From NCBI RefSeq assembly GCF_037176765.1, contig NC_090026.1, forward strand, positions 133,693,252-133,757,251: a DNA stretch of 64,000 bases, written 5' to 3'. The notes below the pieces were generated by a model, which saw only the letters and a program-made list of their open reading frames with translations, was not told where the DNA came from and made no database searches. This DNA is from Anolis sagrei (lineage: Eukaryota > Chordata > Lepidosauria > Squamata > Anolidae). How positions within the stretch are numbered: the stretch's first letter is position 1; every line of letters starts with the position of its first letter. Position numbers and translations under genes: made by a program. Shown one piece after another: positions 23,169-30,459 of the stretch.

Positions 23169-24211
23169 GGCATATTATTATTATTTGAAACACAACAAGA
23201 TGAGTCCACAGCATTATTATTATTATTATTATTATTACTATTATTTCGGGCATTCTATCCTGTCGTTCTCACCTCTGAAGAGGGACTCAGGACAGCTTAC
23301 AGCATGCAGTCCTTAGATGCCCAAAAACAATACATTAAAAAACGCCCAGTTACAATTAACACAATTGAAACAATTATAAGCATTCAATTTGCAACATGTC
23401 CAGGGTGACTCCTTTCCTGCAGCTGAGCCCTGATCCTGGGGAGAAGGACCCAAAGAAGGTGCTCCAGACCTGGCCTACTTGAGCGCCATTTGGGTCTGGG
23501 GTCAGCAGCAGCAGCAGGTCAAGGGTTCACTCAAATGGGGAGGGAGGGAGGGAGAAGACGTGTGCCCTTTTGCCCTTTGCCCTCCTCCTTGCTTCGTCCT
23601 TCCTCCTGGTTGCATAACCAGTGCCAAGAACACTGAAAGCTCCTCCTTGCTGGAAGCACTGGACCGTCCCCTCCCTCCAAGACACACAAACAACCAAGAC
23701 TTTGGGGGGGGGGGGTGTCTTAAATCCCCAAGAGGAAGGAAGGCTCAGTTGGGGGGTGCAATGCAATGGGGCTGCCATCCCTGGCAATCCCTAGGAAGAG
23801 TGTGCAAGGGAGCAATGCAGCTGGCCAGGGATTGCAGCCCTATTGCATTGCTTTAATGCATAATTAATATGCTTACTGTTCAGATATATGGTTTGGCCAC
23901 CATAGATATATAGTGGCCAAACTATATAGCTAAACAATAAGCATATTAACGATGCATTAAAGCAACAAAACCATGAAAACATAACAAATAAGACAACATT
24001 TAGACATTCGAAACACAGAATTGAAACACCAAGTATAAACATTGGAATCACATGATCCAAGTGACCCTTGCTCTTGGGTGAGGGGGGGGGTGCATCCAGG
24101 GCTGAGAAAGGAGTGCCTTCTGCTGCCCCCCCCCCTTGGCTGCTCCCCCTTACCTGCTTGGAGCGCCCCCACCTGCAGGAAGGCTATGGCCAGGCTGAGG
24201 CCCACCCACAT
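4750..24211 (-). CDS. Transmembrane mucin-like protein (EGF-SEA-EGF-TM), 12 coding exons, 427 aa
   Basis: Join of minus-strand exons 24211-24154, 17017-16904, 16685-16536, 16423-16320, 16057-15999, 14373-14195, 12899-12771, 12513-12471, 7826-7789, 7591-7507, 5404-5239 and 4908-4750. All introns are GT-AG and all phases agree. Order of parts: signal peptide 1-19; Thr/Ser/Trp-rich stretch 20-57; six-Cys EGF 58-107 with a run of seven Glu; SEA-like region 108-221; six-Cys EGF 222-264; four-Cys stalk 265-291; hydrophobic helix about 293-318; Pro-rich cytoplasmic tail to 427. EGF-SEA-EGF-TM is the membrane-proximal layout of MUC3/12/13/17, which coat epithelial surfaces. Here the mucin domain is almost absent and no GSVVV-type SEA cleavage site is seen. 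Orthology is not settled, so I give no symbol. A missed exon, for example a mucin-repeat exon in the 7-kb first intron, is possible. Confidence 0.75.
5239..5404 (-). CDS. EGF-SEA gene exon 11: Pro-rich cytoplasmic tail
   Basis: Residues 320-375. It starts with the basic stop-transfer residues GRRAP, then [15 protein letters not shown] (possible SH3 or WW ligands). Acceptor CCCCCAG, donor GTGAGT; phase 0 out. Confidence 0.7.
5506..6080 (+). mobile_element. LTR-like repeat, family D, copy 2
   Basis: Starts TGTTGGGTTTCATCCCTGG like copy 1, includes the AATAAATA signal near 5,955, and then repeats about 80 bp of its own middle (6,000-6,080). Old, incomplete fossil. It lies in intron 10 of the EGF-SEA gene. 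Confidence 0.5.
6082..6250 (+). mobile_element. L2 LINE fragment
   Basis: Encodes [17 protein letters not shown] and [20 protein letters not shown], matching the C-terminal part of the L2 at the start of the window. Truncated on both sides. Confidence 0.75.
6364..6431 (+). repeat. (CTTC)n microsatellite
   Basis: About 16 uninterrupted TTCC units in intron 10 of the EGF-SEA gene. Confidence 0.95.
6465..7285 (+). repeat. (CTAT)n/(CATC)n compound tetranucleotide array
   Basis: About 820 bp of CTAT and CATC units with CTGT and CACC variants, arranged in longer blocks. Because all units are four bases long, every frame stays open for long runs (YLSI-type peptides); this is not coding. It lies in intron 10 of the EGF-SEA gene. 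Confidence 0.95.
7507..7591 (-). CDS. EGF-SEA gene exon 10: transmembrane helix
   Basis: Residues 292-319: [19 protein letters not shown] then VGMVLLPG, a clear single transmembrane segment. Acceptor CCCGCAG, donor GTAAGA; phase 1 in, phase 2 out. Confidence 0.8.
7789..7826 (-). CDS. EGF-SEA gene exon 9: Cys-rich stalk, part 2
   Basis: A 38-base exon ([13 protein letters not shown]), an EGF-end-like motif. Acceptor TTCCAG, donor GTAAGT; phase 2 in, phase 1 out. The intron before it is 4.6 kb and holds a large tetranucleotide array. Confidence 0.7.
8609..9140 (-). mobile_element. CR1 LINE 3' end
   Basis: Minus-strand CR1: its 3' tail (ATAGAATCATAGAATC in plus orientation) starts at 8,613, then the ORF2 C-terminus ([26 protein letters not shown]). 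5' truncated at about 9,140. It lies in intron 8 of the EGF-SEA gene, within less repetitive sequence. Confidence 0.9.
9141..10500. other. Intron sequence, mostly unassigned
   Basis: A SINE 3' tail (GCGACCTGAGAAACTGCAAG) is at about 9,560-9,600 and half of a palindromic MITE at about 9,839-9,925. Poly-C or poly-G runs occur near 9,470, 9,635 and 9,800, and a (GGGA)n run near 10,150. I see no exon here. Short words such as AGTTCATAAAGTT recur between 9,490 and 9,640, a weak tandem pattern. Confidence 0.5.
10505..11778 (+). repeat. Large (CTAT)n/(CATC)n tetranucleotide array
   Basis: About 1.27 kb of CTAT and CATC units. Blocks such as CCACCCATCTCTATCTTC recur roughly every 300 bp (near 10,950, 11,245 and 11,560), so there is a higher-order structure. 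Intron 8 of the EGF-SEA gene. Not coding. Confidence 0.95.
11779..11848 (+). mobile_element. CR1 3' terminal fragment
   Basis: About 70 bp: AATGGGGTTGGGCTGGATGG, then repeats of ATTCTAGG/ATTCTATGA. Only the extreme 3' end is present, fused to the tetranucleotide array. Confidence 0.85.
11849..12358 (+). mobile_element. LTR-like fossil
   Basis: It carries a TATA-like CTATAAAGG near 12,061, a poly(A) signal CAATAAATG near 12,233, and ends TTCACTACA. This arrangement suggests a solo LTR of an endogenous retrovirus or Gypsy-type element. The start is not clear and I found no target duplication. No internal genes. Confidence 0.45.
12471..12513 (-). CDS. EGF-SEA gene exon 8: Cys-rich stalk, part 1
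   Basis: A 43-base exon for residues 265-278 ([14 protein letters not shown]). Acceptor TCCACAG, donor GTGAGC; phase 1 in, phase 2 out. With exon 9 it forms a short four-Cys module next to the membrane. Confidence 0.7.
12771..12899 (-). CDS. EGF-SEA gene exon 7: second EGF domain
   Basis: Residues 222-264 with six cysteines ([20 protein letters not shown]). Acceptor CCTTCAG, donor GTGGGG; phase 1 on both sides. Confidence 0.8.
13000..14080 (+). mobile_element. Possible ERV-type LTR fossil
   Basis: Between about 13,390 and 14,000 the order is CCAAT (AGCCAATCAC near 13,747), a TATA-like TATAAAAATG near 13,818, a poly(A) signal (CTAATAAACC near 13,900) and a U5-like GT-rich part ending TTATTGGGAAAATCA. 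This looks like a retroviral LTR. Limits and age are uncertain. 13,000-13,390 has no recognised content. Confidence 0.4.
14195..14373 (-). CDS. EGF-SEA gene exon 6: end of SEA-like region
   Basis: Residues 162-222: the strand [13 protein letters not shown], then [16 protein letters not shown], then [15 protein letters not shown]. The acceptor lies only 18 bases from a solo LTR that fills the preceding intron (14,392-15,860). Donor GTGAGT, phase 1. Confidence 0.75.
14574..15230 (-). mobile_element. CR1 LINE 3' end, nested in a solo LTR and itself hit by a MITE
   Basis: CR1 tail AATCATAGAATCCTAGAG at 14,574, ORF2 C-terminus through 15,230. About 135 bp of palindromic MITE (14,608-14,745, arms CTCCCACAATTCCTTGAGG) interrupts it near its 3' end. 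Confidence 0.85.
14608..14745. mobile_element. Palindromic MITE
   Basis: Arms GACTTCAACTCCCACAATTC and its reverse complement about 60 bp apart. Related in its CTCCCACNATTCC core to the foldback family at 4,384. It is the innermost of three nested insertions. Confidence 0.7.
15999..16057 (-). CDS. EGF-SEA gene exon 5: middle of SEA-like region
   Basis: Residues 143-162 ([19 protein letters not shown]), an amphipathic helix pattern like the FxxxVxxxLxxxY helix of SEA domains. Acceptor CAACAG, donor GTAAGT; phase 0 in, phase 2 out. Confidence 0.7.
16320..16423 (-). CDS. EGF-SEA gene exon 4: start of SEA-like region
   Basis: Residues 108-142, beginning [12 protein letters not shown], then a Pro-rich loop, then [11 protein letters not shown]. 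The acceptor (CATGAAG) is weaker than the others but is the one that keeps frame; the donor is GTGAGG, phase 0. Confidence 0.6.
16536..16685 (-). CDS. EGF-SEA gene exon 3: first EGF domain
   Basis: Residues 58-107. Six cysteines in EGF order (LACKG, GDC, SHC, RFC, HC, LGC) with a [10 protein letters not shown] insert between Cys 3 and Cys 4, coded by a GAG/GAA run. Phase 1 on both sides, as is usual for EGF exons. Confidence 0.75.
16904..17017 (-). CDS. EGF-SEA gene exon 2: Thr-rich stretch
   Basis: Residues 20-58, rich in Thr, Ser and Trp ([20 protein letters not shown]). This is the only mucin-like part of the protein. Acceptor TTTTAG, donor GTGAGT, phase 1 on both sides. Confidence 0.7.
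17230..17345. repeat. (ATT)n with R4 LINE terminal unit
   Basis: (ATT)n, one copy of GAAACACAACAAGATGAGTC at about 17,284-17,310, more (ATT)n, then GGGCATA joined to a CR1 tail. Same composite unit as the array at 22,241-23,250. Confidence 0.85.
17346..17901 (-). mobile_element. CR1 LINE, 3' part (split copy)
   Basis: CR1 tail at 17,346, ORF2 C-terminus up to 17,901. About 100 bp (CTCCCTCCTCCCTGTGGC onward) is duplicated at 17,790-17,890. The copy continues at 21,882 after a 4.0-kb insertion. Confidence 0.9.
18000..18190. mobile_element. Palindromic MITE (foldback), copy 2
   Basis: Inverted repeat with arms GACTTCAACTCCCACCATTC and its reverse complement, centred near 18,095. Same family as 4,384-4,575. 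Confidence 0.7.
18892..19145 (-). mobile_element. tRNA-derived SINE
   Basis: Poly-T then GTCGTGTCAGGAGC at the 3' end, and at the 5' end a tRNA-like promoter (B box GGTTCAAATCT on the minus strand near 19,080; A-box region TGCGCCACTTG in plus). Its tail GCTCCTGACACGAC matches the end of the LINE at about 44,100. Confidence 0.8.
19700..19905. mobile_element. Palindromic MITE (foldback), copy 3
   Basis: Arms GACTTCAACTCCCACCATTC and GGAATGATGGCAGTTGAAGT around CAGCCGCTTAAGCAGG. Same family as 4,384. Confidence 0.7.
20085..20215 (-). mobile_element. L2-type LINE 3' end
   Basis: ATTTATTTATTTATGGCATT then GCCGCCCTTCTCACCCCGAA, the reverse complement of an L2 tail and 3' UTR. Truncated. Confidence 0.7.
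20250..20577 (+). mobile_element. tRNA-derived SINE, about 330 bp
   Basis: Begins GCCCCCGGTGGTGCAGTGGG (A-box region), B box AGGATCGAATCC near 20,312, then a long body with GTCTACGGACAATGCC and an end TAATGTCAGGGGAAAACC. The same family is inverted at 27,440-27,855 and degraded at 38,230. Confidence 0.8.
20930..21205 (+). repeat. GA-rich minisatellite
   Basis: GAGAGAGA runs alternate with CCTGCTCTTGAAAAGGATG and CCTGCTCTTGGAAAGGCCGT units (20,915, 20,988, 21,055, 21,141). Minus-strand Leu/Ser-rich frames across it are artefacts. Confidence 0.85.
21875..22240 (-). mobile_element. CR1 LINE, 5' part of the split copy
   Basis: Continues the CR1 of 17,346-17,901 (residues [56 protein letters not shown]). 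It stops inside the word TGCATTTGTCA, where an (ATT)n composite array begins. Confidence 0.9.
22241..23250. repeat. Composite array: 14 R4-LINE ends in (ATT)n
   Basis: About 1 kb of (ATT)n in which GAAACACAACAAGATGAGTC occurs about 14 times (first near 22,276, last near 23,188), often with GGCATATT. On the minus strand this motif is the 3' terminus of the R4-type LINE at 2,586. Units begin at the same base and differ mainly in ATT number. Asn and Ile homopolymer frames here are not genes. Confidence 0.9.
23245..23400 (-). mobile_element. L2-type LINE 3' end
   Basis: GGGCATTCTATCCTGTCGTT then CTGAAGAGGGACTCAGGACA: a diverged L2 3' UTR in minus orientation next to the ATT array. Confidence 0.55.
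23850..23963. repeat. 114-bp palindrome
   Basis: GCTTTAATGCATAATTAATA at 23,850 and its near-exact complement ending at 23,963, with TGGCCACCATAGATATATAG at the centre: arms of about 50 bp with a few mismatches. It may be a small foldback MITE. Lies in intron 1 of the EGF-SEA gene, 190 bp from exon 1. Confidence 0.8.
24154..24211 (-). CDS. EGF-SEA gene exon 1: signal peptide
   Basis: Encodes residues 1-19, Met-Trp-Val-Gly then a hydrophobic core ([15 protein letters not shown]), a classic signal peptide. Donor GTAAGG; phase 1. An in-frame ATG lies further upstream at 24,427, but starting at 24,211 puts the hydrophobic core at the N-terminus. Confidence 0.7.
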
Positions 24212-24499
24212 CTCTGGCCTAGAAGTCCAGAAGGAGATGGCCCTCTGTCCGGCAGGGAGGGAGCGAAGAAGGAAGGAAGGAAGCCAGGGGTCAATGACCC
24301 CCCCCCTCCATCCCTCCCTCCCTCCCACCTGCCCCAGGTACTCATTAACAGGAGCCCGGCCAGGGCCAGAGGCAGCCAAGCAGGGGAAAGGGGCACCTGA
24401 CCAAAAGGAGCGGATAGTGGACCACAAAGCCCCTCTGACCCTGAACCGGACCCTTCCTCAGGGTCCAGTGAGAGGAAGAGCAGACTGGGGTGCAGCGTA

Positions 24500-24575
24500 G
24501 ATCAGGCACGGGCAAACTTTGGCCCTCCGTCCAGGTGTTTTGGACTTCAACTCCCATCATTCCTAACAGCCTGCC
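24500..24575. mobile_element. Half copy of the palindromic MITE
   Basis: GGGCAAACTTTGGCCCTCCG, then GGACTTCAACTCCCATCATT. Lies about 290 bp upstream of the EGF-SEA start codon. Confidence 0.6.
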
Positions 24576-24589
24576 TAGTGTAGATGCAC

Positions 24590-25919
24590 CCTTTTATTTA
24601 TTACCTGTGTGTGTTTCAACTGTAAAATAAAATGCATGAAGATGATTGGTCAGGCAATACTTGGAAGCAAGCTGAGCCTGGGACTTTTGGTTACCATTAC
24701 ATTGCATAATAATGATAGCAACAATAACAGATTTTATTTATTACCTGCGTGTGTTTCAACTGTAAAATCAAATGCACGAAGATGTTTGGTCAAGCAATGC
24801 ATGGAAGCAACAACATATTTTATTGCATGTGTTTCAACTGTAAAATAAAATGCATGAAGTTTATTGGTCGGGCAATGCTTGGAAGCAAGCTGAGCCTGGG
24901 ACTTTTGGTTACTATTACATTACATAATAATGATAGCAACAACAACAACAACAGATTTTATTTATTGCCTGCATGTGTTTCAACTGTAAAATAAAATGCA
25001 TGAAGATGATTGGTTGGGCAATGCTTGGAAGCAAGCTGAGCCTGGGACTTTTGGTTACTATTATGTTACATAATAACAATAGCAACAACAACAGATTTTA
25101 TTTATTACCTGTGTGTGTTTCAACTGTAAAATAAAATGCATGAAGATGATTGGTCAGGCAATACTTGGAAGCAAGCTGAGCCTGGGACTTTTGGTTACCA
25201 TTACATTGCATAATAATGATAGCAACAATAACAGATTTTATTTATTACCTGCGTGTGTTTCAACTGTAAAATCAAATGCACGAAGATGATTGGTCAAGCA
25301 ATGCATGGAAGCAACAACATATTTTATTGCATGTGTTTCAACTGTAAAATAAAATGCATGAAGTTTATTGGTCGGGCAATGCTTGGAAGCAAGCTGAGCC
25401 TGGGACTTTTGGTTACTATTACATTACATAATAATGATAGCAACAACAACAACAACAGATTTTATTTATTGCCTGCATGTGTTTCAACTGTAAAATAAAA
25501 TGCATGAAGATGATTGGTTGGGCAATGCTTGGAAGCAAGCTGAGCCTGGGACTTTTGGTTACTATTATGTTACATAATAACAATAGCAACAACAACAGAT
25601 TTTATTTATTACCTGTGTGTGTTTCAACTGTAAAATAAAATGCATGAAGATTATTGGTCAGGCAATACTTGGAAGCAAGCTGAGCCTGGGACTTTTGGTT
25701 ACTATTACATTACATAATAATGATAGCAACAATAACAACAACAACAGATTTTATTTATTGCCTGCGTGTGTTTCAATTGTAAAATAAAATGCATGAAGAT
25801 ATTTATTTGTCGTGTAAGGACAACCAGTCATTTATTTGAAGATGATTGGTCGGGACATGCTTGGAAGCAAGCTGAGCCTGGGACTTTTGGTTACTATTAC
25901 ATTACATAATAATGATAGC

Positions 25920-25956
<37 letters not shown>

Positions 25957-26235
25957 GATTTTATTTATTACCTGTGTGTGTTTCAACTGTAAAATAAAAT
26001 GCATGAAGATGATCGGTCGCGCAATGCTTGGAAGCAAGCTGAGTCTGGGACTTTTGGTTACTATTACATTACATAATAATGATAGCAAAAACAACAACAA
26101 CAACAGATTTTATTTATTACCTGCGTGTGTTTCAACTGTAAAATAAGATGCATGAAGCTGATTGGTTGGGCAATGCTTGGAAGCAAGCTGAGCCTGGGAC
26201 TTTTGGTTACTATTACATTACATAATAATGATAGC

Positions 26236-26269
<34 letters not shown>

Positions 26270-27370
26270 GATTTTATTTATTACTTGCGTGTGTTTCAAC
26301 TGTAAAATATAATACATGAAGATGATTGGTCGGGAAATGCTTGGAAGCAAGCTGAGCCTGGGACTTTTGGTTACTATTGCATTGCATAATAATAGCAACA
26401 ACAACAACAGATTTTATTTATTACCTGCGTGTGTTTCAACTGTAAAATAAAATGCATGAAGATGATCAGTTGCGCAATGCTTGGAAGCAAGCTGAGCCTG
26501 GGACTTTTGGTTACTATTACATTAAATAATGATAGCAACAGCAACAACAACAACAACAGATTTTATTTATTACCTGCATGTATTTCGCCTGTAAATTAAA
26601 ATGCATGAAGATGATTGGTCGGGTAATGCTTGGAAGCAAGCTGAGCCTGGGACTTTTGGTTACTATTGCATTACATAATAATAGCAACAACAACAACAGA
26701 TTTTATTTATTACCTGCGTGTGTTTCAACTGTAAAATAAAATGCATGAAGATACTTATTTATTTGTCGTGTCAGGACAACCAGTCATTTATATGAAGATG
26801 ATTGGTTGGGAAATGCTTGGAAGCAAGCTGAGCCTGGGACTTTGGGTTACTATTACATTACATAATAATGATAGCAAAAACAACAACAACAACAGATTTT
26901 ATTTATTACCTGCGTGTGTTTCAACTGTAAAATAAGATGCATGAAGCTGATTGGTCAGGACATGCTTGGAAGCAAGCTGAGCCTGGGACTTTTGGTTACT
27001 ATTGCATTACACAATAATGATAGCAACAACAACAACAGCAACAACAACAACAGATTTTATTTATTACCTGCGTGTGTTTCAACTGTAAAATATAATACAT
27101 GAAGATGATTGGTCGGGAAATGCTTGGAACCAAGCTGAGCCTGGGACTTTTGGTTACTATTGCATTACACAATAATGATAGCAACAACAACAACAGCAAC
27201 AACAACAACAGATTTTATTTATTACCTGCGTGTGTTTCAACTGTAAAATAGAATGCATGAAGATGATTGGTCGGGAAATGCTTGGAAGCAAGCTGAGCCT
27301 GTGACTTTTGGTTACTATTACATTACATAATAATGATAACAACAACAACAACAGATTTTATTTATTACCT
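24590..27370 (+). repeat. Satellite-like array, about 19 monomers of about 145-155 bp
   Basis: Monomer: ATTTTATTTATTACCTGCGT, TTTCAACTGTAAAATAAAAT, GCATGAAGATGATTGGTCGG, AGCAAGCTGAGCCTGGGACT, TTTTGGTTACTATTACATTA, then ATAATGATAGC and (AAC)n. The core GAGCCTGGGACTTTTGG (with variants) occurs 17 times, and two shorter monomers lack it (near 24,790 and 25,300). A 504-bp block of four monomers (24,593-25,096) is repeated almost exactly at 25,097-25,600. One stray monomer is at 27,945-28,060. Confidence 0.9.
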
Positions 27371-27439
27371 GCCTCTACTAGTGGTGATGATAATGATGTA
27401 TTTATTACCTACTTCTACTAGCAATTATGACAATAGTAA

Positions 27440-27853
27440 TAGGTAAAAGTAAAGGTTTCCCCCTGACATTAATTCTAGTCATATCTGAATCTGGTGCTCA
27501 TCTCCATTTCTAAGCCGAAGAGCCAGCGTTGTCTATAAACACCTCCAAGGTCATGTGGACGGCATGACTGCATGGAGCGCCATTACCTTCCCGCTAGGGC
27601 AGTACCTATTGATGCTCATCTCCATTTCTAAGCCAAAGAGCCGGCGTTGTCCGTAGACACCTCCAAGGTCATGTGGCCGGCATGACTGCATGGAGCGCTG
27701 TTACCTATTGATCTACTCACATTTGCATGTTTTTGAACTGCTAGGTTGGCAGAAGCTGTGGCTAACAACAGGAGCTCACCTATTTCCCTGGATTTGAACC
27801 ACCGACCTTTCAGTCACCTCAGCAGTTTAACCCACTGCGCCACCGGGGGCTCC

Positions 27854-27855
<2 letters not shown>
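27440..27855 (-). mobile_element. tRNA-derived SINE with internal duplication
   Basis: Inverted member of the family at 20,250: ends CACTGCGCCACCGGGGGC, B box near 27,790 (GGATTTGAACC in plus). The part CTCATCTCCATTTCTAAGCC...CATGACTGCATGGAGCGC is present twice (27,496 and 27,616). Confidence 0.8.
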
Positions 27856-27887
<32 letters not shown>

Positions 27888-27944
27888 GTAATAATAATGT
27901 ATTTATTATCTGCTTCTCCTGACGACAATGGTGATAAGAATAAT

Positions 27945-28060
27945 AACAAATTTTATTTATTACCTGCATGTGTTTCAACTGTAAAATAACATGCATGAAG
28001 CTGATTGCTCGGGCAATGCTTGGAAGCAAGCTGAGCCTGGGACTTTTGGTTACTATTACG
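27945..28060 (+). repeat. Single outlying satellite monomer
   Basis: One monomer of the 24,590-27,370 array, separated from it by a SINE and an (AAT)n run. Confidence 0.8.
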
Positions 28061-28489
28061 TTTTTGTTCAGGCTTGAGCTATACAGGTGCAGAGACGGAA
28101 AGAGAGAGAAGCAGGGAGAGACATATTTTGGAGTGTACTCTCGCTTCATGAGCTGCTGAAGTTGTTTATCCGCATGGATAACAAAAGGCCATTTTAAATC
28201 TCTCATGAAAGGACATTATGTGAGTTGATGCAACTGATCACATTGTTCTGAATTACGAAGAGTAAACTACTTGTTCTTTACTCTTCACCTGCATGGCATA
28301 TTTTCTTTTTTGGCAAGGCAAAGTGTGGGCTCATCAAATGGGAACTATTTTACATTATATTACGCCACATTACTTGCTTCTCCTGATAATGGTGATGAAA
28401 ATAACAAATTTTATTTATTATTTGCCTTTCCTGATGATAATAACAAGAATAATAAATGTATTACCTGCCTCTCTCCTGATGATAAACAA

Positions 28490-28610
28490 ACTTTATTTGT
28501 AACCCGCCCTCTCTCTCCGAGGGGATTCAGGGCGGTTTCCAACCCAAGTGGCAAACATTCAACGCCGTAATAAAGCAGACAAATAAACAAATCAATCAGT
28601 AAACAAAACA
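28490..28610 (-). mobile_element. L2-type LINE 3' end
   Basis: TTTATTTGTAACCCGCCCTC then CGAGGGGATTCAGGGCGG, a 3' UTR remnant in minus orientation. Confidence 0.6.
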
Positions 28611-28684
28611 ACGTCAATATAAACTTATAATAACTAGTAAAAAAAGAACCGAAAAACTAAAAACTTGCCTAAACACAATATATC

Positions 28685-30412
28685 ACTGGGTTGCTGTGAG
28701 TTTTCCAGACTGCATGGTTATGTTCCAGAAGCATTCTCTCCTGACGGTTTGCCCACATCTGTGGCAGGCATTCTCAGAGGTTGAGGGGTTTATTGGAAAC
28801 TAGGGAAATTGGGTTTCTATATCTGTGGAATGGTGTCCAAGGTGGGAGAATGAAATAACTCTTGCCTGTGAATGTTGCAATGGGCCATCTTGATTAGCAT
28901 TGAATAGCCTTGCAGCTTCAGAGCCTGGCTGCTTCCAACATGTATGCCAGGCATCCTTAGAAGCAGAGGGTTTTGTTGGAAAGTAGGCAAGTGGGGTTTC
29001 TGTATCTGTGGAATGGTGTCCTGGGTGGGAGAAAGAAAGAGAGAACTCTTGCCTGTTGGAGGGAGGGGGGAATGTTGCCATGGCCCACCTTGATTAGCAT
29101 TGAATAGCCTTGCAACTTCAAAGCCTGGCTGCTGGTCCAATGGGCAGCGGCCAGGATGTTAACTGGAGCTTGTTACAGGGAGTGGTCAACCCTCCTGTTC
29201 AAGGAGCTCCACTGGCTGCCGTTTATTTTCCGAGTCCAATTTAAGGTGCAGGTGCTTACCTACAAAGCCCTGAACGGTTTGGGACCAGCCTACCTGCGTG
29301 ACCGCATCTCTGTCTACGAACCCACTCGCTCACTTTGCTCATCCGGAGAGGCCCTGCTCGTGATTTTACCTGCGTCGCAGGCGCGTTTGGTGGGGATGTG
29401 AGACAGGACCTTTTCTGTGGTGGCCCCCTGACTCTGGAACACCCTCCCCAAAGATCTGAGACAGGCCCCTACATTGGCAGTCTTCAGAAAGAACTTGAAG
29501 ACCTGGCTGTTCCGATTTCCTAGAATAGGAAATCTCCAATACCAAGTCCCAGAAGCACTTTAGTAGAATTAAGATTGCCGCACACTGCACTCTGCACTTG
29601 CCCCATAATCCTTACATACCACCTGTCACATCAGCACTTTTAATTCTGTACCCATTACTCTGGCCCGGCCCAGTTTTATTGTGTCTTGGTGTATTGTTTA
29701 TTGCTTGTTGTTAATATTGCTTTCATTGTTTTTAATTTGCCTTGAGTGTTGTATTGTTGTGTTGTGTTTTGAGGCCTTGGCCTTTGTAAGCCGCATCGAG
29801 TTCTTTGGGAGATGCTAGCGGGGTACAAATAAAGATAATAATAATAATAATAATAATCATCATCATCATCATCATCATCCTTAGAAGCAGAGGGTTCTGT
29901 GGGAAAGTAGGCAAGTGGGGTTCCTGTATCTGTGGAATGGTGTCCAGGGTGGGAGAAAGAAAGAGAGAGAACTCTTGCTTGTTGGAGGTGGGTATGAATG
30001 TTGCAATGGCCCACCTTGATTAGCATTGAATAGCCTTGCAGCTTCAGAGCCTGGCTGCTCCCAACATCCTTAGAAGCAGAGGGTTTTATGGGAAACTAGG
30101 CAAGTGGGGTTCCTGTATCTGTGGAATGGTGTCCAGGGTGGGAGAAAGATCTCTGGTGTGCTTGAAGCAAGTGTGAATGTTGCCATGGCCCACTTTGGTG
30201 AGCATTGAATATCCTTGCAACTTCAAAGCCTGGCTGCATCCAACATCTCTGGCAGGCATCCTTAGAAGCAGCGGGTTCTGTGGAAAAGTAGGCAAGTGGG
30301 GTTCCTGTATCTGTGGAATGGTGTCCTGGGTGGGAGAAAGAGAGAACTCTTGCCTGTTGGAGGGAGGGGGGAATGTTGCCCTGGCCCACCTTGCTGAGCA
30401 TTGGGAAGCCTC
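28685..30412 (+). mobile_element. Tandem Penelope-type terminal fragments, split by an L2
   Basis: Units of about 170-230 bp: (GGAAACTAGGGAAATTGGGT) TATCTGTGGAATGGTGTCC, GTGGGAGAAAGA, GAATGTTGCAATGG, CCTTGATTAGCATTGAATAG, CCTTGCAGCTTCAGAGCC. Two units lie at 28,685-29,138 and three at 29,870-30,412; an L2 fragment lies between. The first unit's head (TTTTCCAGACTGCATGG...TCTCTCCTGACG) resembles the arm of the Penelope-like element at 57,977. The array ends about 50 bp before the UBX-LRR promoter. Confidence 0.65.
29139..29868 (+). mobile_element. L2 LINE 3' end
   Basis: Encodes LFKELHWLPF, VLTYKALNGLGPAYLRDRI and LKTWLF, interrupted by an in-frame stop after SQARLVGM, then the 3' UTR (GAGATGCTAGCGGGGTACAA) and an AATAAT/ATC tail. 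It sits inside the Penelope-type array. Confidence 0.8.
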
Positions 30413-30459
30413 GCAGTTTTGCTCTTGGTTGATGGGGAGGGCAGGAGGGAGGGCTGCGT

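Noticed and set aside
22025-23316. Poly-Asn, poly-Ile, poly-Tyr and poly-Leu frames
   Set aside because: These are six readings of (ATT)n. No gene.
24590-27370. Direct repeats that might be a CRISPR-like array
   Set aside because: The units are whole 150-bp monomers without unique spacers, in a vertebrate genome: satellite-type DNA.
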